This document shows positions 1-10,500 of a DNA stretch of 64,000 nt, piece by piece; within the stretch, counting starts at the first letter, position 1, and every line of letters starts with the position of its first letter. A program made the position numbers and the translations under genes. The notes beneath the pieces are model-generated. The model ran no database searches, was not told where the DNA came from, and worked only from the letters and a program-made list of their open reading frames with translations. Source of the stretch: Verrucomicrobiaceae bacterium UBA1938 (GTDB lineage: Bacteria > Verrucomicrobiota > Verrucomicrobiia > Verrucomicrobiales > Verrucomicrobiaceae). Location: contig DDFC01000010.1 of assembly GCA_002336895.1 (NCBI GenBank), positions 354,242 through 418,241 of the forward strand. Direction: 5' to 3'.

Positions 1-1
1 C

Positions 2-850
2 AAGGCCGGTGTGGACGATGCGAGTGTGTCCGCCGCCTTTGCCAAGGAGGCCGCCGAGGAAGCCGCTGCACCCAAGACCGCCGAGGTGGGCACCGTGGAC
101 GGAGACACCGATCTGCGGGATGCCAGCGGCACCTGGCTGGGAGACTCCCAGGCCCCCGCTCCGCGCAAGCAGGAGATCGTGATCCCCGATACGATGCCCT
201 ACATCGTGGTGATCGTGGACGAGCTGGCCGACCTGATGCAGACCGCTCCGGCTGACATCGAAGTGGCCATCGCCCGCATCACCCAGATGGCGCGTGCGGC
301 CGGCATTCACCTCATCGTGGCCACGCAGACACCGCGTGCGGACGTGATCACCGGCGTGATCAAGGCCAACATCCCCACGCGCATCGCCTTCCAGGTGTCC
401 TCAGCACTCGACAGCCGCGTGATCTTGGACCGCAAAGGGGCCGAGAACCTCGTGGGCAAGGGGGACATGCTCTACGTGCCGCCCGGTGGTGCCCAGCCTG
501 TTCGCAGCCAGGGCGCGCTCGTCACCGATGACGAAATCCACGCGCTGGTGGAGCACTGCGTCGCGCAGGGGAAGCCGGTCTTCGATGTCAAAGTCGATGA
601 CGAAAACGGCGAGTTTGGCGATGACGATGACATGGGTGAAGATGGCGTGAGCTCCGAGGAGCAGGAGTGCCTGGAGAAGTGCCTCGAAGTCATCCGCCAG
701 GAGAAGAAAGCCAGCACCAGCCTGCTGCAGCGCCGCCTCCGCCTCGGCTACGGCAAAGCCGCCCGCATGATCGACATCCTCGAAGACCGCGGCATCATTG
801 GACCTGGAGAAGGAGCCAAGCCGCGCGAGATTCTGGTGCAGATGGATTGA
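2..850 (+). CDS. ftsK: DNA translocase FtsK, C-terminal part (5' end outside window)
   Basis: The frame is open from base 2, so only the last ~282 residues of the protein are present. FtsK is a hexameric, septum-located ATPase that pumps DNA during chromosome segregation and activates XerCD at dif. The Walker B strand (IVVIVDELADLM) lies near visible residue 65, followed by the conserved RAAGIHLIVATQTPR and IPTRIAFQVSS segments of the beta motor domain. After an acidic linker (EFGDDDDMGEDG) comes the C-terminal gamma winged helix, seen as SLLQRRLRLGYGKAARMID, which in this family reads KOPS sites. The N-terminal membrane domain and Walker A lie upstream of the window. The gene ends with TGA at 848-850 just before a GC-rich hairpin. 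Confidence 0.96.
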   Translation, partial: KAGVDDASVSAAFAKEAAEEAAAPKTAEVGTVDGDTDLRDASGTWLGDSQAPAPRKQEIVIPDTMPYIVVIVDELADLMQTAPADIEVAIARITQMARAAGIHLIVATQTPRADVITGVIKANIPTRIAFQVSSALDSRVILDRKGAENLVGKGDMLYVPPGGAQPVRSQGALVTDDEIHALVEHCVAQGKPVFDVKVDDENGEFGDDDDMGEDGVSSEEQECLEKCLEVIRQEKKASTSLLQRRLRLGYGKAARMIDILEDRGIIGPGEGAKPREILVQMD

Positions 851-858
851 CCCCGCAG

Positions 859-877
859 CGCAAGCCCCCGGCTTGCG
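859..877 (+). terminator. GC-rich hairpin after ftsK, possible weak terminator
   Basis: CGCAAGCC and GGCTTGCG form a perfect 8-bp stem around a 3-base CCC loop, 9 bp after the ftsK stop codon. The downstream bases (gcgcgttcgttcct) are only mildly T-rich, so an intrinsic terminator is plausible but not textbook. Confidence 0.45.
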
Positions 878-936
878 GCGCGTTCGTTCCTGCAGCAAGA
901 TTTTGCCATTGGATCAACCGGCAATCGCACTTGTGC

Positions 937-1434
937 ATGAGCTACCCTTCATCAACCAGCGAGAAATTTCTTGCGACACTGACCGGGTGGTTTCAGAGCC
1001 AGCGCGAGCTTCTGCTGCTCATCCGTTATTCCCACTCCGCCGGTTCGAAAAGTTTCGAGTTATTTTCCTCGTTCGAGACGTTGAGGGAGAGGCTGCTTCG
1101 TTTGCCACCGCGCACGAGTGTCATTGCTTTCAGGCAGCCGCAGCTGCCCATCCGTGGTTTCGTGGACGAGGATTTCATCGCTCGCTGCCTGAGCAGCATT
1201 CCAGACGGTTCAGAGTTTCTGGTGGTCGATCTGAATCTGAGTGTCTATGGGCGGGCTTCCTGGTATCACCACACTGAGGGGGAAAGGCACGAAGAGTTGC
1301 GGGCAGAGCTGGAGGATTTGAGAGGGCGTACCGTCGCCGCAGGCCTTTATCCACCCTGGATTGAAGACACGGATGATGTGATTTCGGCCGTCGTGCCGGA
1401 TGAAAACGGTGTGGTTACGACAGGGATTTACTGA
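937..1434 (+). CDS. Hypothetical protein (165 aa)
   Basis: The frame stays open upstream to 667, but that part overlaps ftsK, and the first ATG after the ftsK stop is at 937 (MSYPSSTSEK). The product is soluble with no signal peptide or membrane helix. It has an aromatic N-terminal half, a central VVDLNLSVYGRASWYHH stretch and an acidic C-terminus (WIEDTDDVISAVVPDENG). I do not recognise the family. Its size, acidity and isolated position behind ftsK fit a small stand-alone cytoplasmic protein. No obvious Shine-Dalgarno sequence precedes the ATG, so the start is uncertain. Confidence 0.65.
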   Translation: MSYPSSTSEKFLATLTGWFQSQRELLLLIRYSHSAGSKSFELFSSFETLRERLLRLPPRTSVIAFRQPQLPIRGFVDEDFIARCLSSIPDGSEFLVVDLNLSVYGRASWYHHTEGERHEELRAELEDLRGRTVAAGLYPPWIEDTDDVISAVVPDENGVVTTGIY

Positions 1435-1567
1435 TCCGCCCCTGTGGCAGGTGTGATTTGAATAGCCCGGAGCAGGTCAAGCCATTGAAGCGTGGAGAGC
1501 GCTTTGCGTTCTGGAACCGGAGCGAAGCGGAACCGGAACGAAGTGGAGATAGACGAAGTCAAATAGA

Positions 1568-1670
1568 CAGCCGCAGGCTGCCCGAAGGGCGAGCAAAGCG
1601 AGTCAATGCTCCAGTCCTCTGGAGCTTTGCGCAGGCCATTGGACGTTCGAAAGCGCCGGAGGACCGGCGC
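1568..1670. repeat. Cluster of short hairpins in the 1435-1782 gene-free gap
   Basis: The 348-bp gap between the hypothetical gene and moxR has no convincing gene. It contains four closely spaced inverted repeats: CAGCC-gca-GGCTG (1568-1580), GCCC-gaa-GGGC (1580-1590), CTCCAG-tcct-CTGGAG (1609-1624) and GCGCCGG-agga-CCGGCGC (1653-1670). Just upstream are imperfect direct repeats of the type GGAGCGAAGCGGAACCGGAACGAAG. This resembles a REP-like or structured intergenic element. Copy number in the genome cannot be judged from one window. Confidence 0.5.
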
Positions 1671-1782
1671 ACTCCAGGACGCATAGCGCCGCTGGGGACG
1701 AGGCTTTCAAAGAGCGCCAATCTTTTCACCCACCACACGAACCCCTCTTGCGCAAACGGGGCCGCTGGCGAGAGTCGGCGGC

Positions 1783-2775
1783 ATGTCAGACGCCCCTGCC
1801 GACTTCCGCGCCCTCTTCAACCAGCTCAAGACCGAGATGCAGAAAGCCATCGTCGGGTATGACGAACTGCTCACGGATGTGCTGGTGGCCATCTTCTCCG
1901 GCGGGCATGTGCTGCTGGAAGGCGTGCCCGGCCTGGGAAAGACCTACCTCGTGCGCACGCTCTCGCAGGTGGTCGGCCTGGAGCCCGGCCGTGTGCAGTG
2001 CACGCCGGACCTCATGCCTGCAGACATTCTGGGAACTCACATCGTGGGCGAGGATGAGAAAGGCCGCCGCACCCTGCGCTACGAAAAGGGGCCGGTGTTT
2101 AAAAACCTGCTGCTGGTGGATGAGATCAACCGCGCCACGCCCAAGACCCAGGCCGCGCTGCTGGAGGTGATGCAGGAGCGCTGCGTGACGACCGGTGGCG
2201 AGCGCCACACGGTGCCCGAGCCCTTCCTCGTGCTGGCCACGCAGAACCCCATGGAGATGGAAGGCACCTACCCGCTGCCCGAGGCGCAGCTGGACCGCTT
2301 CATGTTCAAGATCAAGGTGCCGTTCCCGGACCTCGACGCACTCGTGGAAATCTCCCGCCGCACCACCGGCTTTACCGAGCCCAAGCTGGCTACGATGACC
2401 GACGGGCCAAAGCTCATCGCACTGCAGCAGCAGCTTTCCAAAATCCCCGTGGCCGACCCGGTGGCACACTACGCCTCCCGCCTTGTGCTGGGCAGCCATC
2501 CCGAGCAGCCAGATGCGCTGCCGGAGGTGAAGCGTTACGTCTCCTACGGTGCCAGTCCGCGCGGCCTGCAGTCGCTCATTCGCGGTGCCCGCGTGTGGGC
2601 TGCCATCCAGGGAGCCACGGCGGTCTCCACCGATGACATCCGCGCCATCGCCCACGTGGCCCTGCGCCACCGCATCATCCTCAACTTTGAAGGCGAAGCC
2701 GGTCAGGTGAAGGTTGACGACATCATCACCAAGCTTCTCGATCAGGTGAAGACCCCTGCGCAGCAGGCGGCGTGA
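1783..2775 (+). CDS. MoxR-family AAA+ ATPase
   Basis: This 330-residue protein has the normal MoxR length and layout. Walker A is GVPGLGKT (about residues 47-54), Walker B is LLVDEINRA, followed by the family segments VLATQNPMEMEGTYPLPEAQLDRF and a C-terminal lid domain with the conserved YGASPRG. MoxR proteins are chaperone-like ATPases that work with VWA-domain proteins, usually encoded next to DUF58 and BatA-type genes. Here the DUF58 gene lies 870 bp downstream on the same strand, with an opposite-strand gene in between. The ATG at 1783 follows a long gap, so the gene probably has its own promoter. Confidence 0.93.
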   Translation: MSDAPADFRALFNQLKTEMQKAIVGYDELLTDVLVAIFSGGHVLLEGVPGLGKTYLVRTLSQVVGLEPGRVQCTPDLMPADILGTHIVGEDEKGRRTLRYEKGPVFKNLLLVDEINRATPKTQAALLEVMQERCVTTGGERHTVPEPFLVLATQNPMEMEGTYPLPEAQLDRFMFKIKVPFPDLDALVEISRRTTGFTEPKLATMTDGPKLIALQQQLSKIPVADPVAHYASRLVLGSHPEQPDALPEVKRYVSYGASPRGLQSLIRGARVWAAIQGATAVSTDDIRAIAHVALRHRIILNFEGEAGQVKVDDIITKLLDQVKTPAQQAA

Positions 2776-2803
2776 TGCGTGATGTGCTTTCTTACACTTC
2801 TGC

Positions 2804-3478
2804 TCATCGACGGTAGAAGGCTCTCCTTCTGCGCCAGCGCCCGATGGCGTTGCTCACCGAAAGGCAGAACATGACAAACCAGATCAGCAGTGCTGCCCCC
2901 AGCATGCCGAGACTCATGCCGAGGTCTGGCACTGCTCCCTCACGGAAGATCACAAAGTCTGCCGCCAGATTCATTTTCAGGTTGGCCAGCCGGGTCATCA
3001 TCCAACGATCAAAGAAAAGGCCGTTGCGGATCAGGCCGGTGACCTGACGCTGTGCAAAAAGACTGTGCTCCTGCTGTGAGACGGCGGTGATCTTGTCTTG
3101 GATCGAGCCATGTGCCTGGCTCAGCCGCTGCATGTCTGCCAAGGCGGCCGGGTCCTGTGTGGAAAGCAGGATGTGGATGGGTTCGCTCGTGGACTGCCCG
3201 ACAGGGCGCACCGGGATGTAGATTTCGGAGATGTCTCCCATCTTCAGCTTGTAGGCTGCGGCTTCTGAAAGGCTCAGATGGGCCTCTGTCAGCGTCACCC
3301 ATTCGCCATCTGGTTTCTTGGAGATGTATCTCTCCACGGTGACTTCCAGCGGTTCATGGTTCTTCAGCGCTACATAGACGCCGTGACAGCCGAGGAGGAA
3401 CAGGCCGATGGCCACAAGGTGCCCCAGACAGCCAAAGGTGCCGAATCCAGAAGAGCGTTTTGCCGGGCGAGTTGTCAT
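2804..3478 (-). CDS. Hypothetical membrane protein with two TM helices (224 aa)
   Basis: The start is taken at the ATG at 3478 (MTTRPAKRSS). The upstream in-frame alternative at 3517 is a TTG and less likely. A basic N-terminus is followed by a first helix (CLGHLVAIGLFLLGCHGVYV), a ~150-residue predicted extracytoplasmic region containing many polar residues, a second helix (MLGAALLIWFVMFCLSVS) and an Arg-rich tail (RWRRRRAFYRR). I do not recognise the family. It sits antisense between moxR and the DUF58 gene, which could mean a functional link to that envelope-associated pair or an insertion splitting them. Confidence 0.7.
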   Translation of the reverse strand: MTTRPAKRSSGFGTFGCLGHLVAIGLFLLGCHGVYVALKNHEPLEVTVERYISKKPDGEWVTLTEAHLSLSEAAAYKLKMGDISEIYIPVRPVGQSTSEPIHILLSTQDPAALADMQRLSQAHGSIQDKITAVSQQEHSLFAQRQVTGLIRNGLFFDRWMMTRLANLKMNLAADFVIFREGAVPDLGMSLGMLGAALLIWFVMFCLSVSNAIGRWRRRRAFYRR

Positions 3479-3645
3479 GCTGTTCTCTGATTTACAAACA
3501 AATCCTAAATGAATCAAGGTGTTTTAGCCCTTGAGCCGAGGATTGTGACTGCACATACGGCGGTTGATTCGATTGAGCATCTTTGCAGCAAATTGCAGGC
3601 GCTGAGCGCACATCTCGTTATGATGCGCTGAACTGAAGCCGCACG

Positions 3646-4557
3646 ATGCCCGACACCCTCGAACGCGAAGACCTCTTTGATGCCACCTTTCTGGACCGGT
3701 TGCGGGTGCTGGCCCTGCGGCTGCGGAAGAGGCGGCAGCTCATGCGCCGGGGATCGCAGTCCACACCGGCCACGGGCTTCACGCGCGAGTTCAAGGACTA
3801 CCGCCACTACACGCCGAGGGAGGACTACCGCGCGATCGACTGGCGTCTCTACGCTCGTTTGGACAAGCTCTTTGTGCGTCTCTATGAGGAGACGCAGGAG
3901 CTGAATGTGCACATCCTGCTGGATACCAGCACCTCGATGGCGCAGCCCTTCACGGAGAAGCGGCGGCAGGCGCTGCGCTTTGCGGTGGCGCTGGCCTATC
4001 TGGCGCTGAGCGCGCAGCAGCGTGTGAGCCTCTATTCCATGAGCGGCGGCGTGCATGTGGAGCTGCCACCGCTGCGCGGGCAGGGAAACATCGAGAAGGT
4101 GATCCAGGCCGTGCTGAAGCTGAAGTTTGAAGGCCTCACCGACATGAAGCGCTGCTTTGAGGAGTTCCGCCCCAGCCGCCAGCGCTATGGCATCATCTTC
4201 ATCATCAGCGACTTCTTTGGCCGCGAGATCGGCAGTGCCACCGAAGCCGTGGCCCGTGTGTCCGCGTGGCCGGGGGAAAATCACTTCCTGCAGATCGTGC
4301 ACCCCGAGGAGCGCCAGCCGCAGATCGAGGGCGAGCTGGAGCTGACCGAGGTGGAGACCGGCGAGCGCCGCCGCTTCTGGCTCACGCGCCGCGATGTGCA
4401 GCGCTACGTGGAAACCTTTGACGCCTTTGTGGAAAACCTCGCACGAGAGTGCTCAAGCCACCGCGTGGACTTCATGCAGGTGGGCAGCGACGAACCGTTT
4501 GAAGATCGCTTCCTCGACCTCCTGGTGCGCGGCTCAGCGCTGTCCGGCAGCGCGTGA
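3646..4557 (+). CDS. DUF58 / VWA-like protein, MoxR partner
   Basis: This 303-residue protein carries the DUF58 signature: a GSQSTPATGFTREFKDYRHY segment, then YRAIDWRLYARLDKLFVR, then a von Willebrand A-like fold. A MIDAS-type DxSxS motif (DTSTS) is at residues 93-97. The domain is thought to bind metal and act with MoxR ATPases in envelope or protein-maturation functions, but no reaction is established. The start at 3646 gives the expected N-terminal length. It converges with the polyketide synthase gene, only 9 bp away on the other strand. Confidence 0.92.
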   Translation: MPDTLEREDLFDATFLDRLRVLALRLRKRRQLMRRGSQSTPATGFTREFKDYRHYTPREDYRAIDWRLYARLDKLFVRLYEETQELNVHILLDTSTSMAQPFTEKRRQALRFAVALAYLALSAQQRVSLYSMSGGVHVELPPLRGQGNIEKVIQAVLKLKFEGLTDMKRCFEEFRPSRQRYGIIFIISDFFGREIGSATEAVARVSAWPGENHFLQIVHPEERQPQIEGELELTEVETGERRRFWLTRRDVQRYVETFDAFVENLARECSSHRVDFMQVGSDEPFEDRFLDLLVRGSALSGSA

Positions 4558-4566
4558 CCGCTGGCA

Positions 4567-7500
4567 TCAGGTGGCAGGAGATGGCAGGAAGCCGGTGCTG
4601 GTGAAGTGCTGGAGGTAGCGGTGCATGCGGGCCTGATCGATGGGCGGGCAGGTGATGCCGGTGCCCTGCAGGTCCTGGAAGGTATTGTGGCAGAACTCCG
4701 CCGACTGCTCCTGCACCAGCATGGTGAGAACCTGACGCGGGATGAAGAGCTGATAGGCTGCGATGGGGTTTTGCTGGATGCCGCCTTTGCCGCCGGAGAT
4801 GGCGTTTTCCCACTGATCCTCCGGCAGCACATGGATGCGGTAGCCTTCGGCTTTGGCGAGATCCAGCAAGCTGGCAAAGCTGGGTGCGGCGGGATTGATG
4901 AGGTGGTAGTTGCGGCCTTCGCCGGTCAGTCCCTGCGAGAGGCGGACCAGGGCGGAGGTGGCGTAGTCCACCGGGGTCAGCAGGCTGTTGTAGCCTGAGT
5001 CCGGACCGGTGCCGGCCTCGATGCAGGTCTTGAGGAAAAGCCAGATGATGTTGTCCGTGGGGCAGATGCCGGTCTGGTCGTCGCCCACGAGGAGTCCGGG
5101 GCGGTAAACATTGACCGGGAGGCCGCGTGCGCGGGCCTGGAGGAAGAGCTGCTCGGAGACCCAGCGGCTCTGGCTGTAGCCGACCTTGAGCTTGGCATGC
5201 ACGGGCAGCGGATCGTCCTCGCGGAGCGGGCGGTCGTCCATGGCGCTGCTGGCGGTCAGCACGCTGGCGCTGGAGAGGCAGTGCACGGGCTTGAGCCGGG
5301 TCTGCGCAGCCAGGCGGATGATTTCGGCGGAGCCCTGCACATTGACCTGCCGGAGCAGGGAGTAGGGCGCGACGTGATTGATGTGGGCCGCAGCGTGGTG
5401 GATCACATCCACGGTGGAGGCGAGCTGCGCAAAGGCGGCGGGCTCCAGCCCCAGCAGCGGCAGCGAGAGGTCTCCCAGCACGGGGATGATGCGGGTGCGG
5501 AAGGACTCGTCCCAGCAGCGGTAGAGCGCCAGGTGGGACTCGATCTGCTGCATGGCGGAGGCCGCATCTGCGGCGCTGATGAGGCAGTGCACGTCCGCCT
5601 GCGTCTGCTGCAGGAGATCGCGCAGCAGGTAGGCCCCGATATGCTCCAGCACTCCGGTGAGGAAGATGCTGCGCGGCTGCCGGATGAGCGCGGCGTCCAC
5701 ACGGTCCGAGGCGAAGGGGATGTCCCAGCGGGAAAGATCGGCATCCACGGCGAAGTCTTCGCCGACTTCTGCGGCGGGGGCTTCCTGCGCAGAGGTGGCT
5801 GCGGTCTTGCCACCCGTGAGGTGGCCGAGCAGGATCTCGGTGAGCTTTTGCACGGTGGGCGTGCCACCCATGAGCTGACCGGTGGGGATGGCGATGCCGG
5901 TCTGGCTCTCGATCTGGTGGATGAGCTCCACGGCCATGAGGGAGTCGATGCCGATCTCATTGAGCGGCAGCTTGGAGTCGATCTTGGCGGGGGAGGTGCG
6001 GAGGATCTTGGCCACCTGCTCGCGCAGGAAGGTGTCCAGCAGGGTGATCTGCTCTGCGGGCTGGGCATTGAGCACGGCATCGCGCAGCCAGTTGGAGTCC
6101 TCGGACTGCTGCTGCTTGAGCGCGTCTTCGGTGGTCAGGTGGGCATAGCGCGGTGTGGTGGCGATGGCCGGGGTGAGGGCGGCCCACTTGGCCCAGTCGA
6201 TGCGGGAGATCATCATCTGGCCGATGGCGGGCTGCTGCATGAGGCGGCCCATGATGGGCAGGCTCTCGGCAGGCGTGATGCCGGACCAGCCGATGCGGGC
6301 AAAGTGCTCCTCCAGCTTCTTGTGACGTGCCACGTAGCCCACGCCGGCCATGACGCCCCAGTTGATCGTGAGAGCCGGGAGACCCAGGCTGCGGCGGTGG
6401 GAGGCCAGGGCATCGAGGAAGGCATTGGCGGCGGCGTAGTTGGCCTGACCCGGGCTGCCGATGATGGAGGCCACGGAGGAGAACATGACGAAGTGATCCA
6501 GCGCGAGGTGTTTGGTCTGCACATGCAGGTTCCACGCGCCATTGATCTTGGGCGCGGTGACCTTGCGGAAGCGCTCGGCATTGAGCTGGGAGAGCAGCCC
6601 GTCATCCAGCACCATGGCCACGTGGAAGACACCACGCAGCGGCGGATGGGAGGCGGCGATCTGGCTCAGCAGGGAGGTGACGCTGGCGGGATCGCTGGCG
6701 TCTGACTGAATGACGGTGACCTCCGCGCCTGCGGCCTGCATGGCGGCGATGCCAGCGCGTGCCTCATCGGTGGAGGCACCGCTGCGGCTGGAGAGCACGA
6801 GGTGGCGTGCGCCCTGCTTGACCAGCCACTCGGACATGGCCAGGCCAAAGCCGCCCATGCCGCCCACCACGAGGTAGGTGGCGTCCGGGCTGAGCTGGAG
6901 CGAGGAGTCCGGCGTGTCTGAGCTGAGAGCCACGCGTGCGCCGTGCACCTTCAGCACCACTTTGCCGATCTGGCGCGCCTGAGTGATGTAGCGGAAGGCG
7001 GTGACCGCATCTGCGAGCGCAAAGGTGCGGTAGGGCAGGGCGGGGAGCTTGCGCGAGGCGAACAGCTTTTTGAGGCTGCTCATCAGCGGCCGGGCATTGC
7101 GCGGATCGAGCGCATGACCGAGGTCGATGGCGTGGTAGGAGAGGTTTTTGCGGAAGGGGAAGAGGCCCACCTTGGTGTTGCCATAGATGTCGCGTTTGCC
7201 GATTTCGAGGAAGCGGCCGTACTGGCGGAGCAGGGAGAGGCTCTGGTGGATGGCCTCGCCGGCGAGGGAGTTCAGCACGAGGTCGATGCCCTCATTCTGC
7301 GTGATGCGGCGGATGTCCTCGGCAAAGGCCAGCGTGCGTGAGTCCAGCACATGTGGCACGCCGATCTTCTTCAAGAAGGAGCGCTTTTCCACACTGCCTG
7401 CGGTGGCAAAGATCTCCGCGCCGACGGCCTGGGAAATGCGCACTGCGGCCTGACCCACACCGCCGGTGCCGGCGTGGATGAGCACGCGCTCGCCTTTGCT

Positions 7501-10500
7501 CATGCGGCCCTGATGGGAGAGCGCGTAGGAGGCGGTGAGGTAGGTGACCATCATGGTGGCGGCCTCCTCCATGGTGAGGTGGGCGGGCTTCAGGAGCACG
7601 GCGTGCTCCACGGTGGTGACGTGGCTGCCGAAGCATCCGGCGGCGAGCGCCATGACCTCATCTCCCGGCTTGAACTGCGTCACGCCAGCACCCACGCGGA
7701 CGATGCGGCCTGCGCACTCATCGCCAAGGAGCATGGCATCGGCGGCCTCGGCGGGATAGATGCCGAGGGCCTTCATCACATCGCGGAAATTGAGAGCGGC
7801 GGCGTGGATCTCGATCTCCACCTCGGCAGGGCCGGGGGCACGGCGCGGCTTGGCGCGGAAGACGAGCTTGTCGAGGGAGCCGGGCTTGGCGGATTCCAGG
7901 CGGAAGCACTGATCTTCTGCGAGAGAGGAAAGCGGACTCTGCACCAGCTTGTCGAGCGAGCCGTGGACAAGGCGCTGCGCATAGCGGGCCTCGCCACGCC
8001 AGGCGATCTCGGATTCGTCATCGGCCTGCAGCAGCTCCTTGAGCAGGATGTCTGCGTCGTGAGACGTGGCGGCGGCATCGAGATCGATGCTGCGGCAGTG
8101 CAGGTCTGGCTGCTCGCTCATGATGACGCGGGCCATGCCGTGCAGCGGCGACTGCGTGAGGGAAAGAGCGGCAGACTTTTCACCGGCAGGCTGGGCGCCA
8201 CGGGTGACAAACCACAGGCCGGGCAGGGAGGAGATGCCAGCCGCATTGAGTGCCTGCACGAGATAGAGCGGGCTGTGGCAGACGAGCGTCTGCGCGGAGG
8301 AGAGAGCCTCTGTGGAAGGCTCGGCATCCGCCGGGGCATCGAGGCTCCAGAGATGGATGATGCCGCGCAGAGCGCCAGCTGTGGAAATCAGGTTGGTGTA
8401 GTCTTCCGGAGATGCTGCACGAAGCTGCACTTCGTCGGCGGAGATGGCGCTGTATTCATCGGCAGGAGTGACGATGCAGCAGGTGTCTCCGCGTGCACGG
8501 AGTGCCGAGGCGAGAGACTGGGCAAGGCCCTGCGCGTCTGCAAAGAGCAGCCAGTGGCCGGATTCGGCCGGGGCTTCTGCGGTGGCGGCGGGCTGAGGCA
8601 GCGCGGGGCCGCGTGCCAGCAGGATGGCCTGGCTGCTTTGGCTTTGATTGCTGAAGTCGATGACGGACTCGACGGCGGTGAAGCCTGCGGTTTGCAGCAG
8701 CTTCTGCCAGTCTGCCGATGGGAGCAGGGGATGGGAAGCACGCAGCGCGCTGTCTTCAAACTGCCACCAGCGCTCATCGGTGCCGAGCACGAGATCATGC
8801 CAGGGAGTCGCACGCTCGATCTCCAGCGCGATCAGCAGACCGCCGGAGGCGAGAAGCTGACGGGCGTGCTGGAGGGACTGCTGCACATCCCTGGTGAGAG
8901 ACAGTGCATTGGTGGCGATGATGAGGTCGAAGCGCTCTTCGCCGAAACCCTGATCCGCAGGCGGGAGGCCGAGATCCAGCACGCGGTACTGGACGGAGGG
9001 ATAGTCGCTGAATTTTTTCGCCGCCTGATCAAAGCTGCGGTCGGAGACATCGGTGTAGAAGTAGTCGGCCCCGGTGTGCGGGAGGCGTGGCAGCACGCTG
9101 GCGGTCACGCCACCAGTGCCAGCGCCGATTTCCAGAATGCGCACGCGCCTGCCTTCCGGAAGCTGCGCCAGCGCGGCGGCCACGGCATCGCCGATGGTGT
9201 GATTGTAGGCGCGTGTGAAAACGGAGCCCGCCTGATGGTGCTCCAGCATGTTGGCGGAGATGAGGGCGGCGGAGTCGCATTTGCCACGCAGCAGGTCTGG
9301 CAGGCCGGAGGTGCAGCGGTCCAGCAGGATGAGCTCGGGGTGGAAGCCCGGGAAGTGGAATACCAGTTCCTGCCAGATCTTGGTGGGGTTCACCGTGGCG
9401 GGTTTGGCCGTGACCTTCCATGCAGGGGCGGATGCTGCGGCGTCCGGCTGCAGCCAGCCTTCGGGCTCCAGCAGAGTCAGCAGGCGGTGCAGGCGCTTTG
9501 CCTGGGCGGGCTGCACTTTGAGGCGCTTGACGAGGGCTTCGAGCGTGAAGGTTTCATCCACCTTCGGGCGCCAGCCGAGCTGCTTGAGCGCGGCGAGGAT
9601 GGAGCTGCGGCAGAGCTGGAGGAAGCGTGGCTCCCACTCCTGGTAGCGCGCATTCATTCCCAGCGCGGAGCCGAGGTCGGAGATGCTCTGGCGCAGGCTG
9701 GTGGCGAGCGCGGCATTTTCCGGCAGGTAGTCGGCGGGGCTGTGGCTGGTGGAAAGCGCGAGCGGCTTGAGCTGCCACTCGGGCTGGTAGAGCCAGTCTG
9801 CCTGCGCACCGGAGCCCGGCGAGGTGCTCAGCGGCGTGTATTTGCAGAGGAAGTCGGTGATCTCCAGCAGCACCTCTCCGTCGTCATTGAGGATGAAGAC
9901 GTCGATGAGGATGATCTTGCGCGCGATCATCTGCGTCCTGCGCACGTAGGCCCAGACCTTGTCACCGGGCTTGGCGTGGCAGCGGATGCGTTCCATGCGT
10001 GAAGGCAGGTAGAGCCCGTCATCATCCGCAGGAATGGCGATGGAGGGATGCAGGCAGGCGTCCAGCAGCGCAGGATGCACCACGTAGCGGTCCAGTGTGG
10101 AGGCCACGGCGGCGGGCATTTCGATGCGGCCCAGAGCCTCAGTCTCACCGCCCCAGACGTGGGTGAGCCCCTGGAACTGCGGGCCGTAGCGGAGATCAGC
10201 AGCGGCGGCGGATTGATACAGTTTCTCGCCTGTCCATTCCTTCAGACAGCGCTGCCGGATGGCCGGGATGTCAAAGGCGGCAGGGCGCTGGCGCTCGGGC
10301 TCGGCACGCATGCGGCCGGTGACGTGCTGCGTCCAGCTCTGCGGATTCTCGGTGGGCGTGCTCTGGATGACGAAGGTGTTTTCCGAAGGGATGCAGGCGA
10401 TCTGCATCATCGGGTGATCATCACCATTCGGCAAAATGCAGCCGCGATGGATCTCCAGCTCTTCGATGAGGACGGGCTGCTCCGGGTGCAGCTCGCGGCC

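Noticed and set aside
1458..1862. 134-aa plus-strand frame before moxR
   Set aside because: It covers the hairpin cluster, is Arg/Ser-rich and overlaps the true moxR start. It reads as non-coding repeat sequence.
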